A stretch of DNA of 64,000 nt, taken from UBA4742 sp963785815 (GTDB lineage: Bacteria > Actinomycetota > Acidimicrobiia > Acidimicrobiales > Acidimicrobilacustridaceae). A program made the translations under genes and the position numbers. Positions 1 through 14,059 of this stretch are shown here, piece after piece. The stretch spans positions 1-64,000 of the forward strand of contig CAWAWN010000002.1 of NCBI GenBank assembly GCA_963785815.1, written 5' to 3'. Under the pieces are notes generated by a model. That model worked only from the letters and a program-made list of their open reading frames with translations, was not told where the DNA came from and did no database searches. Numbering within the stretch: position 1 is the stretch's first letter; each line of letters opens with the position of its first letter.

Positions 1-3892
<3,892 letters not shown>

Positions 3893-3896
3893 GCTG

Positions 3897-7490
<3,594 letters not shown>

Positions 7491-7602
7491 GGATACCCCT
7501 CAGTGGCAGAACAGCAGGTGGTGACGCGGCATCCGTGCCCAGGCGCGCGAGGTCGCCAAACTGAGATCGGCGCGGGCGAAACGGACATGCACGGCAGGAT
7601 CA

Positions 7603-7631
7603 AGCCTACGCTGGCACGCGTTGAAGAGCAA
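7603..7631 (-). promoter_or_regulatory. Candidate second promoter for rpoBC
   Basis: On the minus strand TTGCTC (7626-7631) and TAGGCT (7603-7608) are separated by exactly 17 bases, about 110 bp before the rpoB start. The -10 has the TANNNT form seen repeatedly in this window. This is a pattern match only. Confidence 0.35.
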
Positions 7632-7699
7632 CCCGGGGAAATGCTCCCAGGGCGCCAAGGCGGGGGATCAACCACTTCTTCCCCGTACAGGTTGCCGGC

Positions 7700-7728
7700 A
7701 GGGTAAGACGAACCCGCCGGCGGGTCAA
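7700..7728 (-). promoter_or_regulatory. Candidate main promoter for rpoBC
   Basis: On the minus strand TTGACC (7723-7728) and TACCCT (7700-7705) are separated by exactly 17 bases, giving a good housekeeping-sigma match and a leader of about 200 nt before rpoB. It lies on the rpoB side of the three tandem repeats, so the repeats would sit just upstream of the promoter rather than in the leader. Confidence 0.5.
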
Positions 7729-7764
7729 GGGTTTGAGTGTACCGGCACGCGGCGACCTTCATCG

Positions 7765-8021
7765 CCCTCCGGTCGGCAAGCCTCCCTGCGGGCGCCTTCG
7801 GCATCCGGGTGGCACCGATCCAGCGGCTCCGGCCTGGCGGCCTGCCTGATTGGCCCTCCGGTCGGCAAGCCTCCCTGCGGGCGCCTTCGGCATCCGGTGG
7901 CACCGATCCAGCGGCTCCGGCCTGGCGGCCTGCCTGATTGGCCCTCCGGTCGGCAAGCCTCCCTGCGGGCGCCTTCGGCATCCGGGTGGCACCGATCCAG
8001 CGGCTCCGGCCTGGCGGCCTG
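7765..8021. repeat. Tandem repeat, three copies of about 89 bp, family shared with 16536-16850
   Basis: Three almost identical direct copies start at 7765, 7854 and 7942 (periods 89 and 88; the middle copy lacks one G). Each contains short GC hairpins, for example CCC-GCA-GGG and GCC-GAA-GGC. The reverse complement matches the core of the 105-bp repeats near tRNA-Thr. The spacer between rplL and rpoB (7491-8103) holds, from the rplL side, two terminator-like hairpins, this array, two candidate rpoBC promoters and the rpoB leader; I see no gene in it. Confidence 0.9.
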
Positions 8022-8040
8022 CGCCTTCCAGGACGCGAGC

Positions 8041-8066
8041 CGGGCCGGGTCGTGAGACCCGGCCCG
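8041..8066 (-). terminator. Terminator-like hairpin after rplL
   Basis: A perfect 11-bp stem (8041-8051 with 8056-8066) encloses a 4-base loop, about 40 bp past the rplL stop. A second smaller hairpin, GTCGGGC with GCCCGAC (8081-8087 and 8093-8099), lies between it and the gene. No T-tract follows, as is common in high-GC actinobacteria. Confidence 0.6.
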
Positions 8067-8103
8067 ACCTCTTCGTCCTCGTCGGGCGCCAGGCCCGACC
8101 GTC

Positions 8104-8487
8104 CTACTTGAGCTCGACGGTGCCGCCGGCCTCTTCCAGCTGGGCCTTGGCCTTCTCGGCGTCCTCCTTGGACACCTTCTCGAGCACGGCCTTGGGGGCG
8201 CCGTCGACCAGGTCCTTGGCGTCCTTGAGGCCCAGGTTCGTGAGCGCACGAACCTCCTTGATGACCTGGATCTTCTTGTCGCCGGCCGCGGTCAGGACCA
8301 CGTCGAACTCGTCCTGCTCCTCGGCTTCCTCGGCGGCGGCCCCGCCGCCACCGCCGGCCGGGGCGGCCACGGCCACGGGGGCCGCGGCGGTGACGCCGAA
8401 CTTCTCCTCGAACTCCTTCAGGAGCTCGCTGAGCTCGAGCACGCTCATGTTGGCGATGCTGTCGAGAATGTCTTCCTTGGTGGCCAT
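8104..8487 (-). CDS. rplL: 50S ribosomal protein L7/L12
   Basis: Ribosomal stalk protein of 127 residues. It has the N-terminal dimerisation domain (about 1-35, MATKEDILDSIANMSVLEL), an Ala/Gly/Glu hinge (about 35-60) and the C-terminal factor-binding domain with KDAKDLVDGAPKAV. It recruits elongation factors to the ribosome as dimers bound to L10. It starts two bases after the rplJ stop, so the two are translationally coupled, and their dosage would be set by the L10 leader upstream of rplJ. Length and sequence are typical. Confidence 0.98.
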   Translation of the reverse strand: MATKEDILDSIANMSVLELSELLKEFEEKFGVTAAAPVAVAAPAGGGGGAAAEEAEEQDEFDVVLTAAGDKKIQVIKEVRALTNLGLKDAKDLVDGAPKAVLEKVSKEDAEKAKAQLEEAGGTVELK

Positions 8488-8489
8488 GA

Positions 8490-9290
8490 TCAGTTGTCCT
8501 CCGTGGGGGTCTCCGCGGCCTCGGCCACGGCGGGTTCGGGTTGTTCGGTCTCGGGTTCGGTCTCGGCGGCCGCGTCGGTCGCCGGTTCGTCGGCGGCGGG
8601 GGCCGCGGTCTCGTCGGTGCTCTCGGCCGCTGAGGCGTCAGCCTCGGCGGTGCCGGCTTCGGCGTCGGGCTCGGCCGACACCTGAGGTGCGCCAGCCTCA
8701 TCGGGCGCACTGGGTGCGCCACCCTCATCGGGCGCACTGGGTGCGCCACCCTCATCGGGCGCACTGGGTGCGCCACCCTGCTGCTCGATCAGGGCGGCCA
8801 GGCCGTAGGCGAAGTTGCGGGGCAGGGCCTCGAGCAGGCCGGCGAACTGCACCATGGGGGCAGCCAGGGCCCCGGCCAGACGAGCCAGCAGCTCCTCGCG
8901 GGGAGCCACGTCGGCCAGAGCCCGGGTGTCCTGGGCCGACAAGAGCTTGTCGCCCAGCACCCCGCCCTTGACCACCAGCTGCTCGTGGGTGCGGGCGAAG
9001 TCGCGCAGGGCCTTGGCCACCGCCACCGGATCGCCGTCGACGAAGGCGATGGCGGTGGGACCGGTGAGCAGGTCCTCGATCTCGAGGCCCAGGTCTCGGG
9101 CCGCGAAGCGCACCAGCGTGTTCTTGTAGATCTTGTAGTCGCCCCCGGCGGCGCGCAGGGCCCGCCGGAGCGCGGAGATGTCGGCGACGTTCAGACCCCG
9201 GTACTCGGTGAGCACGGCGGCCTGGCTGGCGCTCAGGCGCTCGCGCACCTCGTCGACCACGGCGACCTTCTCGGGTCTCGGGTTCTCCAT
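8490..9290 (-). CDS. rplJ: 50S ribosomal protein L10 with long acidic C-terminal tail
   Basis: Stalk base protein that binds 23S rRNA and carries L7/L12 dimers. The ATG at 9290 (MENPRPEKVAVVDEVRERLS) is fixed by a consensus AGGAGG ribosome binding site five to ten bases upstream; an in-frame extension further upstream runs through the L10 leader and is not coding. Residues 1-171 form the normal L10. About 95 extra residues follow: three perfect GGAPSAPDE repeats and then a run rich in Ala, Glu, Asp and Thr. Family members usually stop near 170-175 residues, so total length 266 is unusual. The tail follows the L7/L12-binding helix, so it could extend from the stalk, but its function is unknown. 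Confidence 0.95.
   Translation of the reverse strand: MENPRPEKVAVVDEVRERLSASQAAVLTEYRGLNVADISALRRALRAAGGDYKIYKNTLVRFAARDLGLEIEDLLTGPTAIAFVDGDPVAVAKALRDFARTHEQLVVKGGVLGDKLLSAQDTRALADVAPREELLARLAGALAAPMVQFAGLLEALPRNFAYGLAALIEQQGGAPSAPDEGGAPSAPDEGGAPSAPDEAGAPQVSAEPDAEAGTAEADASAAESTDETAAPAADEPATDAAAETEPETEQPEPAVAEAAETPTEDN
8698..8778. repeat. 27-bp tandem repeat x3 inside rplJ
   Basis: Three identical 27-bp units (8698-8724, 8725-8751, 8752-8778) encode GGAPSAPDE in frame. Each unit contains the perfect hairpin GGCGCAC-TGG-GTGCGCC. A diverged partial unit precedes the first copy at about 8684. Confidence 0.95.
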
Positions 9291-9399
9291 CGCACCTCCT
9301 CGTGGTTCCAGGGCCGGTGGATCCGACCGGTCGTGCCTGTGCCGGGAACGACACAGGGTGCTCGCGCGCAGCGAACACCCCGGGAAACGAGAGGAGCGT

Positions 9400-9515
9400 T
9401 CACCTCGGCTGGCGGGCGGTTGCCCATTGGGTCCCGGAGGAGCAAGTCCGGCGGGACACCAGCGGTCTTCGGCGAGCGGTTGGTTCAGTTGTGCCGAGGC
9501 GAGGCCCCGGGAACA
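9400..9515 (-). promoter_or_regulatory. Ribosomal protein L10 leader
   Basis: The minus-strand leader between the rplJ promoter and its ribosome binding site contains CGCCGAAGACCGCTGGTG, which resembles the conserved core of bacterial L10 leaders, where the L10(L12) complex binds a kink-turn and represses rplJL. The boundaries are approximate. A covariance-model match to the L10 leader family would confirm it. Confidence 0.6.
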
Positions 9516-9523
9516 GCCCAGCC

Positions 9524-9552
9524 AGGCTAGCGGCCGATCCGGCCGATCCCAA
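9524..9552 (-). promoter_or_regulatory. Candidate promoter of rplJL
   Basis: On the minus strand TTGGGA (9547-9552) and TAGCCT (9524-9529) are spaced by 17 bases, about 230 bp upstream of rplJ. The transcript would begin just before the L10 leader core, which fits autoregulation of rplJL. Confidence 0.5.
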
Positions 9553-9565
9553 ATCACCGTGCGCG

Positions 9566-10066
9566 TCAGGGCCCCCCGGTACAGGCCACAGCAGCTGTGG
9601 TCCCGATGGGGATGGGCGCGCCGTGGTCGGGCAGGAACCGGAAGGTGTTGCGGCGGAAGAGCCGGTGGTGGACCCGGACTCGGCTTCCCGACGGGAACCC
9701 GGGGTACTCGAGCGACGACGGGAAACGGATCGCACCCGAGGGCAGCCGCACCGTTCCGAGGGGCCATTCGGAGGCAGGCACCGCAGCCGCCTGGCCGGCC
9801 GGGACGGTTCGACCCGCCACGGTCATCGGCCCCCGGTATAGGGTCTCGCCGTCGGCCTGGATCCATTGTCCGCATCGGCGAATCACGGTGGCAGACGCGG
9901 TGGTGTCCCAGCCCACGGTGGCGGCGAGGCCGGCCAGTACGACGGCTACGACCAGGACGGCCCACCCCACGCGGGCCAGCCAGTCGGGCCCCTTGCGCGT
10001 GTCCGCCGGTGGCAGAGCGGCCTCGGCCGTCACCTGTTGGTCGGAATCCCCGTCCACGGGGATCAC
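9566..10066 (-). CDS. Small membrane-anchored protein of unknown function
   Basis: I do not recognise this 166-residue protein. It has a short polar N-terminus, one strong hydrophobic segment (about residues 31-52, WLARVGWAVLVVAVVLAGLA) and an outward-facing C-terminal part of about 110 residues. The probable start is GTG at 10066; the ribosome binding site is weak. It lies on the same strand between rplA and rplJ, just upstream of the rplJ promoter, interrupting the usual rplKAJL order. Codon use fits the genome. A membrane anchor with a small extracytoplasmic domain is all that can be supported. Confidence 0.6.
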   Translation of the reverse strand: MIPVDGDSDQQVTAEAALPPADTRKGPDWLARVGWAVLVVAVVLAGLAATVGWDTTASATVIRRCGQWIQADGETLYRGPMTVAGRTVPAGQAAAVPASEWPLGTVRLPSGAIRFPSSLEYPGFPSGSRVRVHHRLFRRNTFRFLPDHGAPIPIGTTAAVACTGGP

Positions 10067-10125
10067 GGTAGGACGATCCGCCAGTGGACGTCAGGACCGT
10101 TCGGCCCAACCGCTGAGCTCCAACC

Positions 10126-10231
10126 GGCGGCAATCAGTTGCGCCAGGGGCACGTGGTTGCCGCCGCTCAAGATCCCGACGACAAACTGGCGGCAATCAGT
10201 TGCGCCAGGGGCACGTGGTTGCCGCCGCTCA
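10126..10231. repeat. 44-bp perfect duplication with hairpin, downstream of rplA
   Basis: The 44-bp sequence at 10126-10169 recurs exactly at 10188-10231 (period 62). Each copy is bounded by GGCGGCAA and TTGCCGCC, an 8-bp inverted repeat, with a CACGTG palindrome inside. The second copy begins 14 bp past the rplA stop, so the pair may act as tandem terminators for rplKA. Confidence 0.85.
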
Positions 10232-10244
10232 GAGAGAACGGGGG

Positions 10245-10964
10245 TCAGGCGGAGGGGCCGTCCTCGGCGGTGACCAGCATGCGAGCCGGGTCGATCTTGA
10301 CGCCAGGACCCATGGTCGAGGTCAGGGTGATCCGCTGGAAGTAGCGGCCCTTGGCCGACGACGGCTTGGCCCGCTCCAGCTCCTCGAGGACGGCGCGCAG
10401 GTTGGCACCCAGGGCCTCGCGGTCGAAGCTGGCCTGGCCGATGGGCACGTGCACGTTGCCGAACCGGTCGGTGCGGTACTCGACCTTGCCGCCCTTGAAG
10501 TCGGACACGGCCTTGGCCACGTCGGTGGTCACCGTGCCCGTCTTGGGGTTGGGCATGAGGCCACGCGGCCCGAGCACCCGACCCAGCTTGCCCACGCTGG
10601 GCATGAGGTCGGGGGTGGCGATGGCCACGTCGAAGTCGAGCATGCCGCCCTCGACCTGGGCGGTGAGGTCGTCGGCGCCCACGAAGTCGGCGCCCGCGGC
10701 CCGGGCCTCAGCTGCGGCCTCGCCGGCGGCGAACACGGCGATGCGCACGTCCTTGCCGGTGCCCGAGGGCAGGGCCACGGTGCCGCGCACCATCTGATCG
10801 GCCTTGCGGGGATCGACGCCCAGGCGGACCGCCACCTCGACGGTCTCGTCGAACTTGGCCGTGGCCAGGCTCTTCACCAGGTCGACGGCTTCGGCCGACG
10901 AGTGCTGGGCCTCGCGATCGAATCGCTTCGTCGCGTCGTTGTAGCGCTTTCCGTGTATCGCCAT
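10245..10964 (-). CDS. rplA: 50S ribosomal protein L1
   Basis: L1 of the ribosomal E-site stalk, 239 residues, a normal length. It contains the family core GRVLGPRGLMPNPKTGTV and the C-terminal STMGPGVKID. In many bacteria L1 also represses its own L11-L1 operon. The ATG at 10964 is preceded by GAGGGAG. It follows rplK after 143 bp that contain a strong hairpin (11033-11076) and a smaller GCACCC-TGGC-GGGTGC hairpin (10983-10998), an unusually structured spacer for two genes that are normally tightly coupled. Confidence 0.98.
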   Translation of the reverse strand: MAIHGKRYNDATKRFDREAQHSSAEAVDLVKSLATAKFDETVEVAVRLGVDPRKADQMVRGTVALPSGTGKDVRIAVFAAGEAAAEARAAGADFVGADDLTAQVEGGMLDFDVAIATPDLMPSVGKLGRVLGPRGLMPNPKTGTVTTDVAKAVSDFKGGKVEYRTDRFGNVHVPIGQASFDREALGANLRAVLEELERAKPSSAKGRYFQRITLTSTMGPGVKIDPARMLVTAEDGPSA

Positions 10965-11032
10965 GTCGGCTCCCTCGGGTCAGCACCCTGGCGGGTGCGG
11001 GGTGGACGGGCCCGGACGAGGTGGTTCCGGGT

Positions 11033-11076
11033 CACCGGTGGACGTCGTGGCGCTACCAGGTAGCGACGTGACGGTG
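11033..11076 (-). other. Interrupted hairpin between rplK and rplA
   Basis: Arms pair as CACCG/CGGTG, ACGTC/GACGT and GCTACC/GGTAGC with a one-base loop at 11058. On the minus strand it would form after rplK and could attenuate or process the rplK-rplA transcript. No T-tract follows. Confidence 0.5.
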
Positions 11077-11107
11077 GTTCGGTCGTGGTCGGGTCGGTGG
11101 GACAGCC

Positions 11108-11533
11108 TCAGCTGACGGTGATGCCCATGGACCGAGCGGTGCCGGCCACCTGGAGCTTGGCCGCATCGAGGTCGTTGGCGTTGAGGTCGGGCAGCTTGAT
11201 CTGGGCGATCTCGGCCACCTGGGCCTCGGTGATCGACCCGGCTGTCTCGCGACCGGCGGTGTTGGCGCCCTTGTCGAGGCCGGCGGCCTGCTTGATCAGC
11301 ACCGAGGTGGGCGGGGTCTTGAGTATGAACGTGAAGCTGCGGTCCTCGTAGACGGTGATCTCCACCGGGACGATCGTGCCGCGCTGGGCTTCGGTGGCCG
11401 CGTTGTAGTCCTTGCAGAAGTCCATGATGGCCACGCCATGGGGCCCGAGAGCGGTGCCCACCGGCGGTGCCGGCGTGGCCGCCCCCGCCGGGATCTGGAT
11501 CTTGACTACGGCCGCAACCTTCTTCTTGGCCAT
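11108..11533 (-). CDS. rplK: 50S ribosomal protein L11
   Basis: L11 of the GTPase-associated centre, 141 residues, a normal length. The N-terminus AAVVKIQIPAGAATPAPPVG carries the proline-rich hinge at the thiostrepton site, and the C-terminal RNA-binding domain is complete (GSITEAQVAEIA to the end). It binds the 23S rRNA L11 domain and is needed for RelA-type stringent control. It follows nusG after about 280 bp that contain a large inverted repeat, so expression may be uncoupled from nusG. Confidence 0.98.
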   Translation of the reverse strand: MAKKKVAAVVKIQIPAGAATPAPPVGTALGPHGVAIMDFCKDYNAATEAQRGTIVPVEITVYEDRSFTFILKTPPTSVLIKQAAGLDKGANTAGRETAGSITEAQVAEIAQIKLPDLNANDLDAAKLQVAGTARSMGITVS

Positions 11534-11694
11534 CCGACTTCCTACTTCCTCACGTCAACGTCTTCGAGTAGCGACCGACAAGTCTGCCGGCTAGAGCACT
11601 CCCACCACAACTCGCCCCTTCTCACCACCAACACCTGCGACCGCGAGACCACCCACCGCCCACTCGCGTGGGCCGGCCACCGGCGAAGCCGGAG

Positions 11695-11808
11695 CCTCGG
11701 CCCGGAGCACCACGGGTGGCGCCGGTGGGGAGAGCTGCGGAGAGCGAGCGTCGCGAGCGGCCCCGCAGCGCCCACCGGCGACAGGACCCGTGGCGCGCAG
11801 GGCCGAGG
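11695..11808. repeat. 114-bp interrupted inverted repeat between nusG and rplK
   Basis: Four perfectly complementary blocks pair in order: CCTCGGCCC with GGGCCGAGG (9 bp), CCACGGGT with ACCCGTGG (8), CGCCGGTGGG with CCCACCGGCG (10), and GCTGCGG with CCGCAGC (7), separated by small internal loops. The outer edge is nine bases beyond the nusG stop. It could be a terminator or attenuator, or a miniature element; no flanking direct repeat is obvious. Confidence 0.85.
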
Positions 11809-11816
11809 TCGCGCGC

Positions 11817-13028
11817 CTAGAGCTTCGCCACCTGCGAGAACTCGAGCTCGACGGGGGTCTCGCGGCCGAAGATGTTCACCAACACCTTGACCTTGAGCTG
11901 ATCCTCGTTGATCTCCACGATCTCGCCTGAGAAGTCGGCGAAGGGCCCTTCCTTGACCCGCACGGTCTCGCCCGGCTCGTACTCGTGGCGGGGCTTGCCC
12001 TTGCGGGTGGGCTCCTCGCCCTCCGGCTTGACCTGCAGGAAGGCCTCGACGTCGCGGCGGGGCAACGGGGACGGCTTGGCCCCCTGGCCCACGAACCCGG
12101 TCACGCCCGGCGTGTTGCGCACCACGTACCAGGAGTCGTCGTCGAGGTTGCAGCGCACCAGCAGGTAGCCGGGGAAGACCTTCTTCTGGACGACCACCTT
12201 CTTGCCGTTCTTGACCTCGACGACGTCCTCCATGGGGATGACGACCTCGTGGATCCGCTCCTCCATGTTCATGGACGAGATGCGGGCCTCGAGGTTCTGC
12301 TTGACCTTCTTCTCGTAGCCCGACTGGGTGTGCACCACGAACCACTGGCCCGGCCGGTCGAAGGGGCTCTCGACCGGGGCGGCGGCCTCGGCCAGCAGGT
12401 CGTCCTCGTCGAGCACCTCGAGCTCGGCGTCGACCGCGTCGGCCAGGTCGTCGAGCGCATCGGCCAGCTCGGCCTCGGCCTCGCCTCGTTCGATCTGCGC
12501 CTCGAGCTCGGCTTCGACTGCGGCTTCGGCGGACGCCTCGAGGATCGCTTCCTCGAGCTCCTCCTCGACCTCCTCTTCGATCGCGGCCTCGACGATGACC
12601 TCGGCGATCTCCTCCTCGATCTCCTCGAGCTCGGCCTCGGCCACCGCGCCGGCCAGGGCCACCTCCGCCAGGGCGACCTCGATGGCCTCCGCCTCCTCGC
12701 CCTCGAGCCCGGCGTCGACCATCTCCTCGAGCAGCTCGGCGGCGACCGCGCCCTCGACCGCCACCTCGCTGAGGACCTCGACCGCCTCGATCACCTCCTC
12801 GGCAACGTCCGCGCCCAGCTCGTCCTCGAGCTCCTCCTCGATCGCGGCCTCGGCCTCAGCCTCGAACGCGGCGTCGAGCTCGTCCGCGATCTCCTCCTCG
12901 AGCTCGGCTTCGGCGACCGCCTCGGCCACCTGCTCGATCTGGTCGTCGGTCAACTGCTCGTCAGGACTCATGGCCTCGTCGTTCGTGGGGGATGCAGGTG
13001 GTTCATCGGGGGTGGGGGTGTCTGCCAT
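11817..13028 (-). CDS. nusG: Transcription termination/antitermination protein NusG with 225-residue acidic extension
   Basis: NusG binds the clamp of RNA polymerase and links it to Rho or the ribosome. The NGN domain begins near residue 226 (PGQWFVVHTQSGYEKKVKQ) and the KOW domain near 345 (ETVRVKEGPFADFSGEIVEI), together about 178 residues, which is the full size of typical NusG. In front lie about 225 residues made almost wholly of Glu, Ala, Asp, Leu, Val and Ile with very few basic residues. Streptomyces NusG also has an acidic N-terminal extension, but this one is longer than the functional protein. The ATG at 13028 is eight bases after the secE stop. A shorter protein starting nearer the NGN domain cannot be excluded. 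Confidence 0.95.
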   Translation of the reverse strand: MADTPTPDEPPASPTNDEAMSPDEQLTDDQIEQVAEAVAEAELEEEIADELDAAFEAEAEAAIEEELEDELGADVAEEVIEAVEVLSEVAVEGAVAAELLEEMVDAGLEGEEAEAIEVALAEVALAGAVAEAELEEIEEEIAEVIVEAAIEEEVEEELEEAILEASAEAAVEAELEAQIERGEAEAELADALDDLADAVDAELEVLDEDDLLAEAAAPVESPFDRPGQWFVVHTQSGYEKKVKQNLEARISSMNMEERIHEVVIPMEDVVEVKNGKKVVVQKKVFPGYLLVRCNLDDDSWYVVRNTPGVTGFVGQGAKPSPLPRRDVEAFLQVKPEGEEPTRKGKPRHEYEPGETVRVKEGPFADFSGEIVEINEDQLKVKVLVNIFGRETPVELEFSQVAKL

Positions 13029-13036
13029 CGGCTCGC

Positions 13037-13357
13037 CTAGGCGTTGAACAGCTTCAGGACGAGCTGGCTGAACACCCAGTCGACCCCGAAGATGAAGGTG
13101 GTCAGCACGATGAGTGCCACCAGCACGATGATCGAGTAGTTGATCGTCTCGGAGCGGCTCGGCCAGGCCACCTTGCGCAGCTCGGCGGTGACCTCGCGCA
13201 GGAACTGGCGGGGTGCGGTGCGATCGGACTTGGTCCGGGCCGCGGGCTGGGGCCGGCCGCCGCCCTTGCTGGCGGGGCGCTTGCGGATCGGCTGGCCGTC
13301 CTCACCGACGTCGCCGCTGCGCTGCAGTGCCCGCTTCTGTTCTCGGTTCATCGCCAT
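13037..13357 (-). CDS. secE: Preprotein translocase subunit SecE
   Basis: Single-span subunit of the SecYEG channel, 106 residues. The conserved amphipathic helix FLREVTAELRKVAWPSRSE precedes one transmembrane segment (about 77-98). A basic, disordered N-terminus of about 50 residues is typical of actinobacteria. The ATG at 13357 has an AAGGTG ribosome binding site about six bases upstream; a second in-frame ATG lies two codons on. The order tRNA-Trp, secE, nusG matches the classical arrangement. Confidence 0.95.
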   Translation of the reverse strand: MAMNREQKRALQRSGDVGEDGQPIRKRPASKGGGRPQPAARTKSDRTAPRQFLREVTAELRKVAWPSRSETINYSIIVLVALIVLTTFIFGVDWVFSQLVLKLFNA

Positions 13358-13470
13358 GACGGCACCTTCATGCGTTCGGGGACGACCCCGGGCTCGGCCG
13401 GCCGGGGGGCGAGACTGCGACTGGGTTCGGCGGCGCCGCAGGCGCGCCGGGGAAAGGGTACGGAATGGAG

Positions 13471-13543
13471 CAGGGCAGGAGGGAATCGAACCCCCAACCG
13501 CCGGTTTTGGAGACCGGTGCTCTACCAATTGAGCTACTGCCCT
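13471..13543 (-). tRNA. tRNA-Trp (CCA)
   Basis: The cloverleaf is complete: acceptor AGGGCAG pairs with CTGCCCT, the T arm has GGTTCGATTCC, and the anticodon loop CTCCAAA sits between CCGGT and ACCGG, giving anticodon CCA. The 3' CCA is not encoded. It lies directly upstream of secE, as in many actinobacteria. Confidence 0.97.
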
Positions 13544-13566
13544 AGGGGGTTCTGGCCCAGCGAGCC

Positions 13567-13572
13567 AGGATA
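13567..13572 (-). promoter_or_regulatory. Extended -10 element for tRNA-Trp and secE-nusG
   Basis: On the minus strand TGCTATCCT is an extended -10 (TG-N-TATCCT), 24 bases from the mature tRNA 5' end. No clear -35 is visible. Confidence 0.5.
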
Positions 13573-13613
13573 GCAAACCCCTCGACCATCCCGCCCCTCG
13601 CGATCGCCGTGAG

Positions 13614-13640
13614 CCCGGCTCCCGTCGGCGAGCAGCCGGG
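13614..13640 (-). terminator. Possible terminator of the sigma/anti-sigma operon
   Basis: CCCGGCT (13614-13620) pairs with AGCCGGG (13634-13640) across a 13-base loop, 15 bases past the anti-sigma stop and before the tRNA-Trp promoter. There is no T-tract. Confidence 0.4.
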
Positions 13641-13654
13641 GCGACCGGCGACGG

Positions 13655-14059
13655 TCAGCCCGCCAGCGGCAGCCGTCGTCGGGTGCGGTTGACCAACACC
13701 ACGGCGCCGCCCAACCCGGCCGCGGTGGCCGCCGCCGCCAACCCGCCGACATATGCCACCCGCCGACGGCCATCCGGCCGCAGGGCGGCGGGCACCCCCC
13801 GGCGGCTCGGTCGATGCTCGGCGTCGGTGTCGACCGCGGTCAACAGCTCGTCGAGCAGACCGGGACCGGGGGCGGAGAGCTCGTCGCGCAGGCCGCGCAG
13901 GGCTCGCCGCAGCTTGCGGTGCTGGACGGCCACGGCCTGGCAGCGCAGGCAGCCCTCCACGTGGCGACGCGCCGCCGCATCCAGCGACAGGGCGCCGTCG
14001 GGCGCGTCAGCCAGGCGCTCGCCCACATCGTCGCAGGTCAGGCGGGTCTCAGACCGCAC
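13655..14059 (-). CDS. Putative zinc-finger anti-sigma factor, membrane-anchored
   Basis: A 134-residue protein overlapping the end of the ECF sigma gene by 11 bases, which is the usual arrangement of a sigma factor and its anti-sigma partner. The GTG at 14059 follows GGAGGA by seven bases. The N-terminal domain has the HVEGCLRC motif (H-x3-C-x2-C) of zinc anti-sigma domains, and a hydrophobic segment near the C-terminus (VAYVGGLAAAATAAGLGGAV) predicts one membrane span. It would hold the sigma factor inactive until a signal releases it; the signal is unknown. Confidence 0.8.
   Translation of the reverse strand: MRSETRLTCDDVGERLADAPDGALSLDAAARRHVEGCLRCQAVAVQHRKLRRALRGLRDELSAPGPGLLDELLTAVDTDAEHRPSRRGVPAALRPDGRRRVAYVGGLAAAATAAGLGGAVVLVNRTRRRLPLAG

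Noticed and set aside
7765..8021. CRISPR array
   Set aside because: The repeats are 88-89 bp in direct contact without unique spacers, and no cas genes are nearby.
9291..10133. In-frame upstream extension of rplJ
   Set aside because: It runs through the L10 leader and the promoter, and a consensus ribosome binding site fixes the start at 9290.
13037..13576. SecE with an N-terminal extension of about 70 residues
   Set aside because: The extension would be translated from the tRNA-Trp sequence; the ATG at 13357 with its ribosome binding site is the real start.
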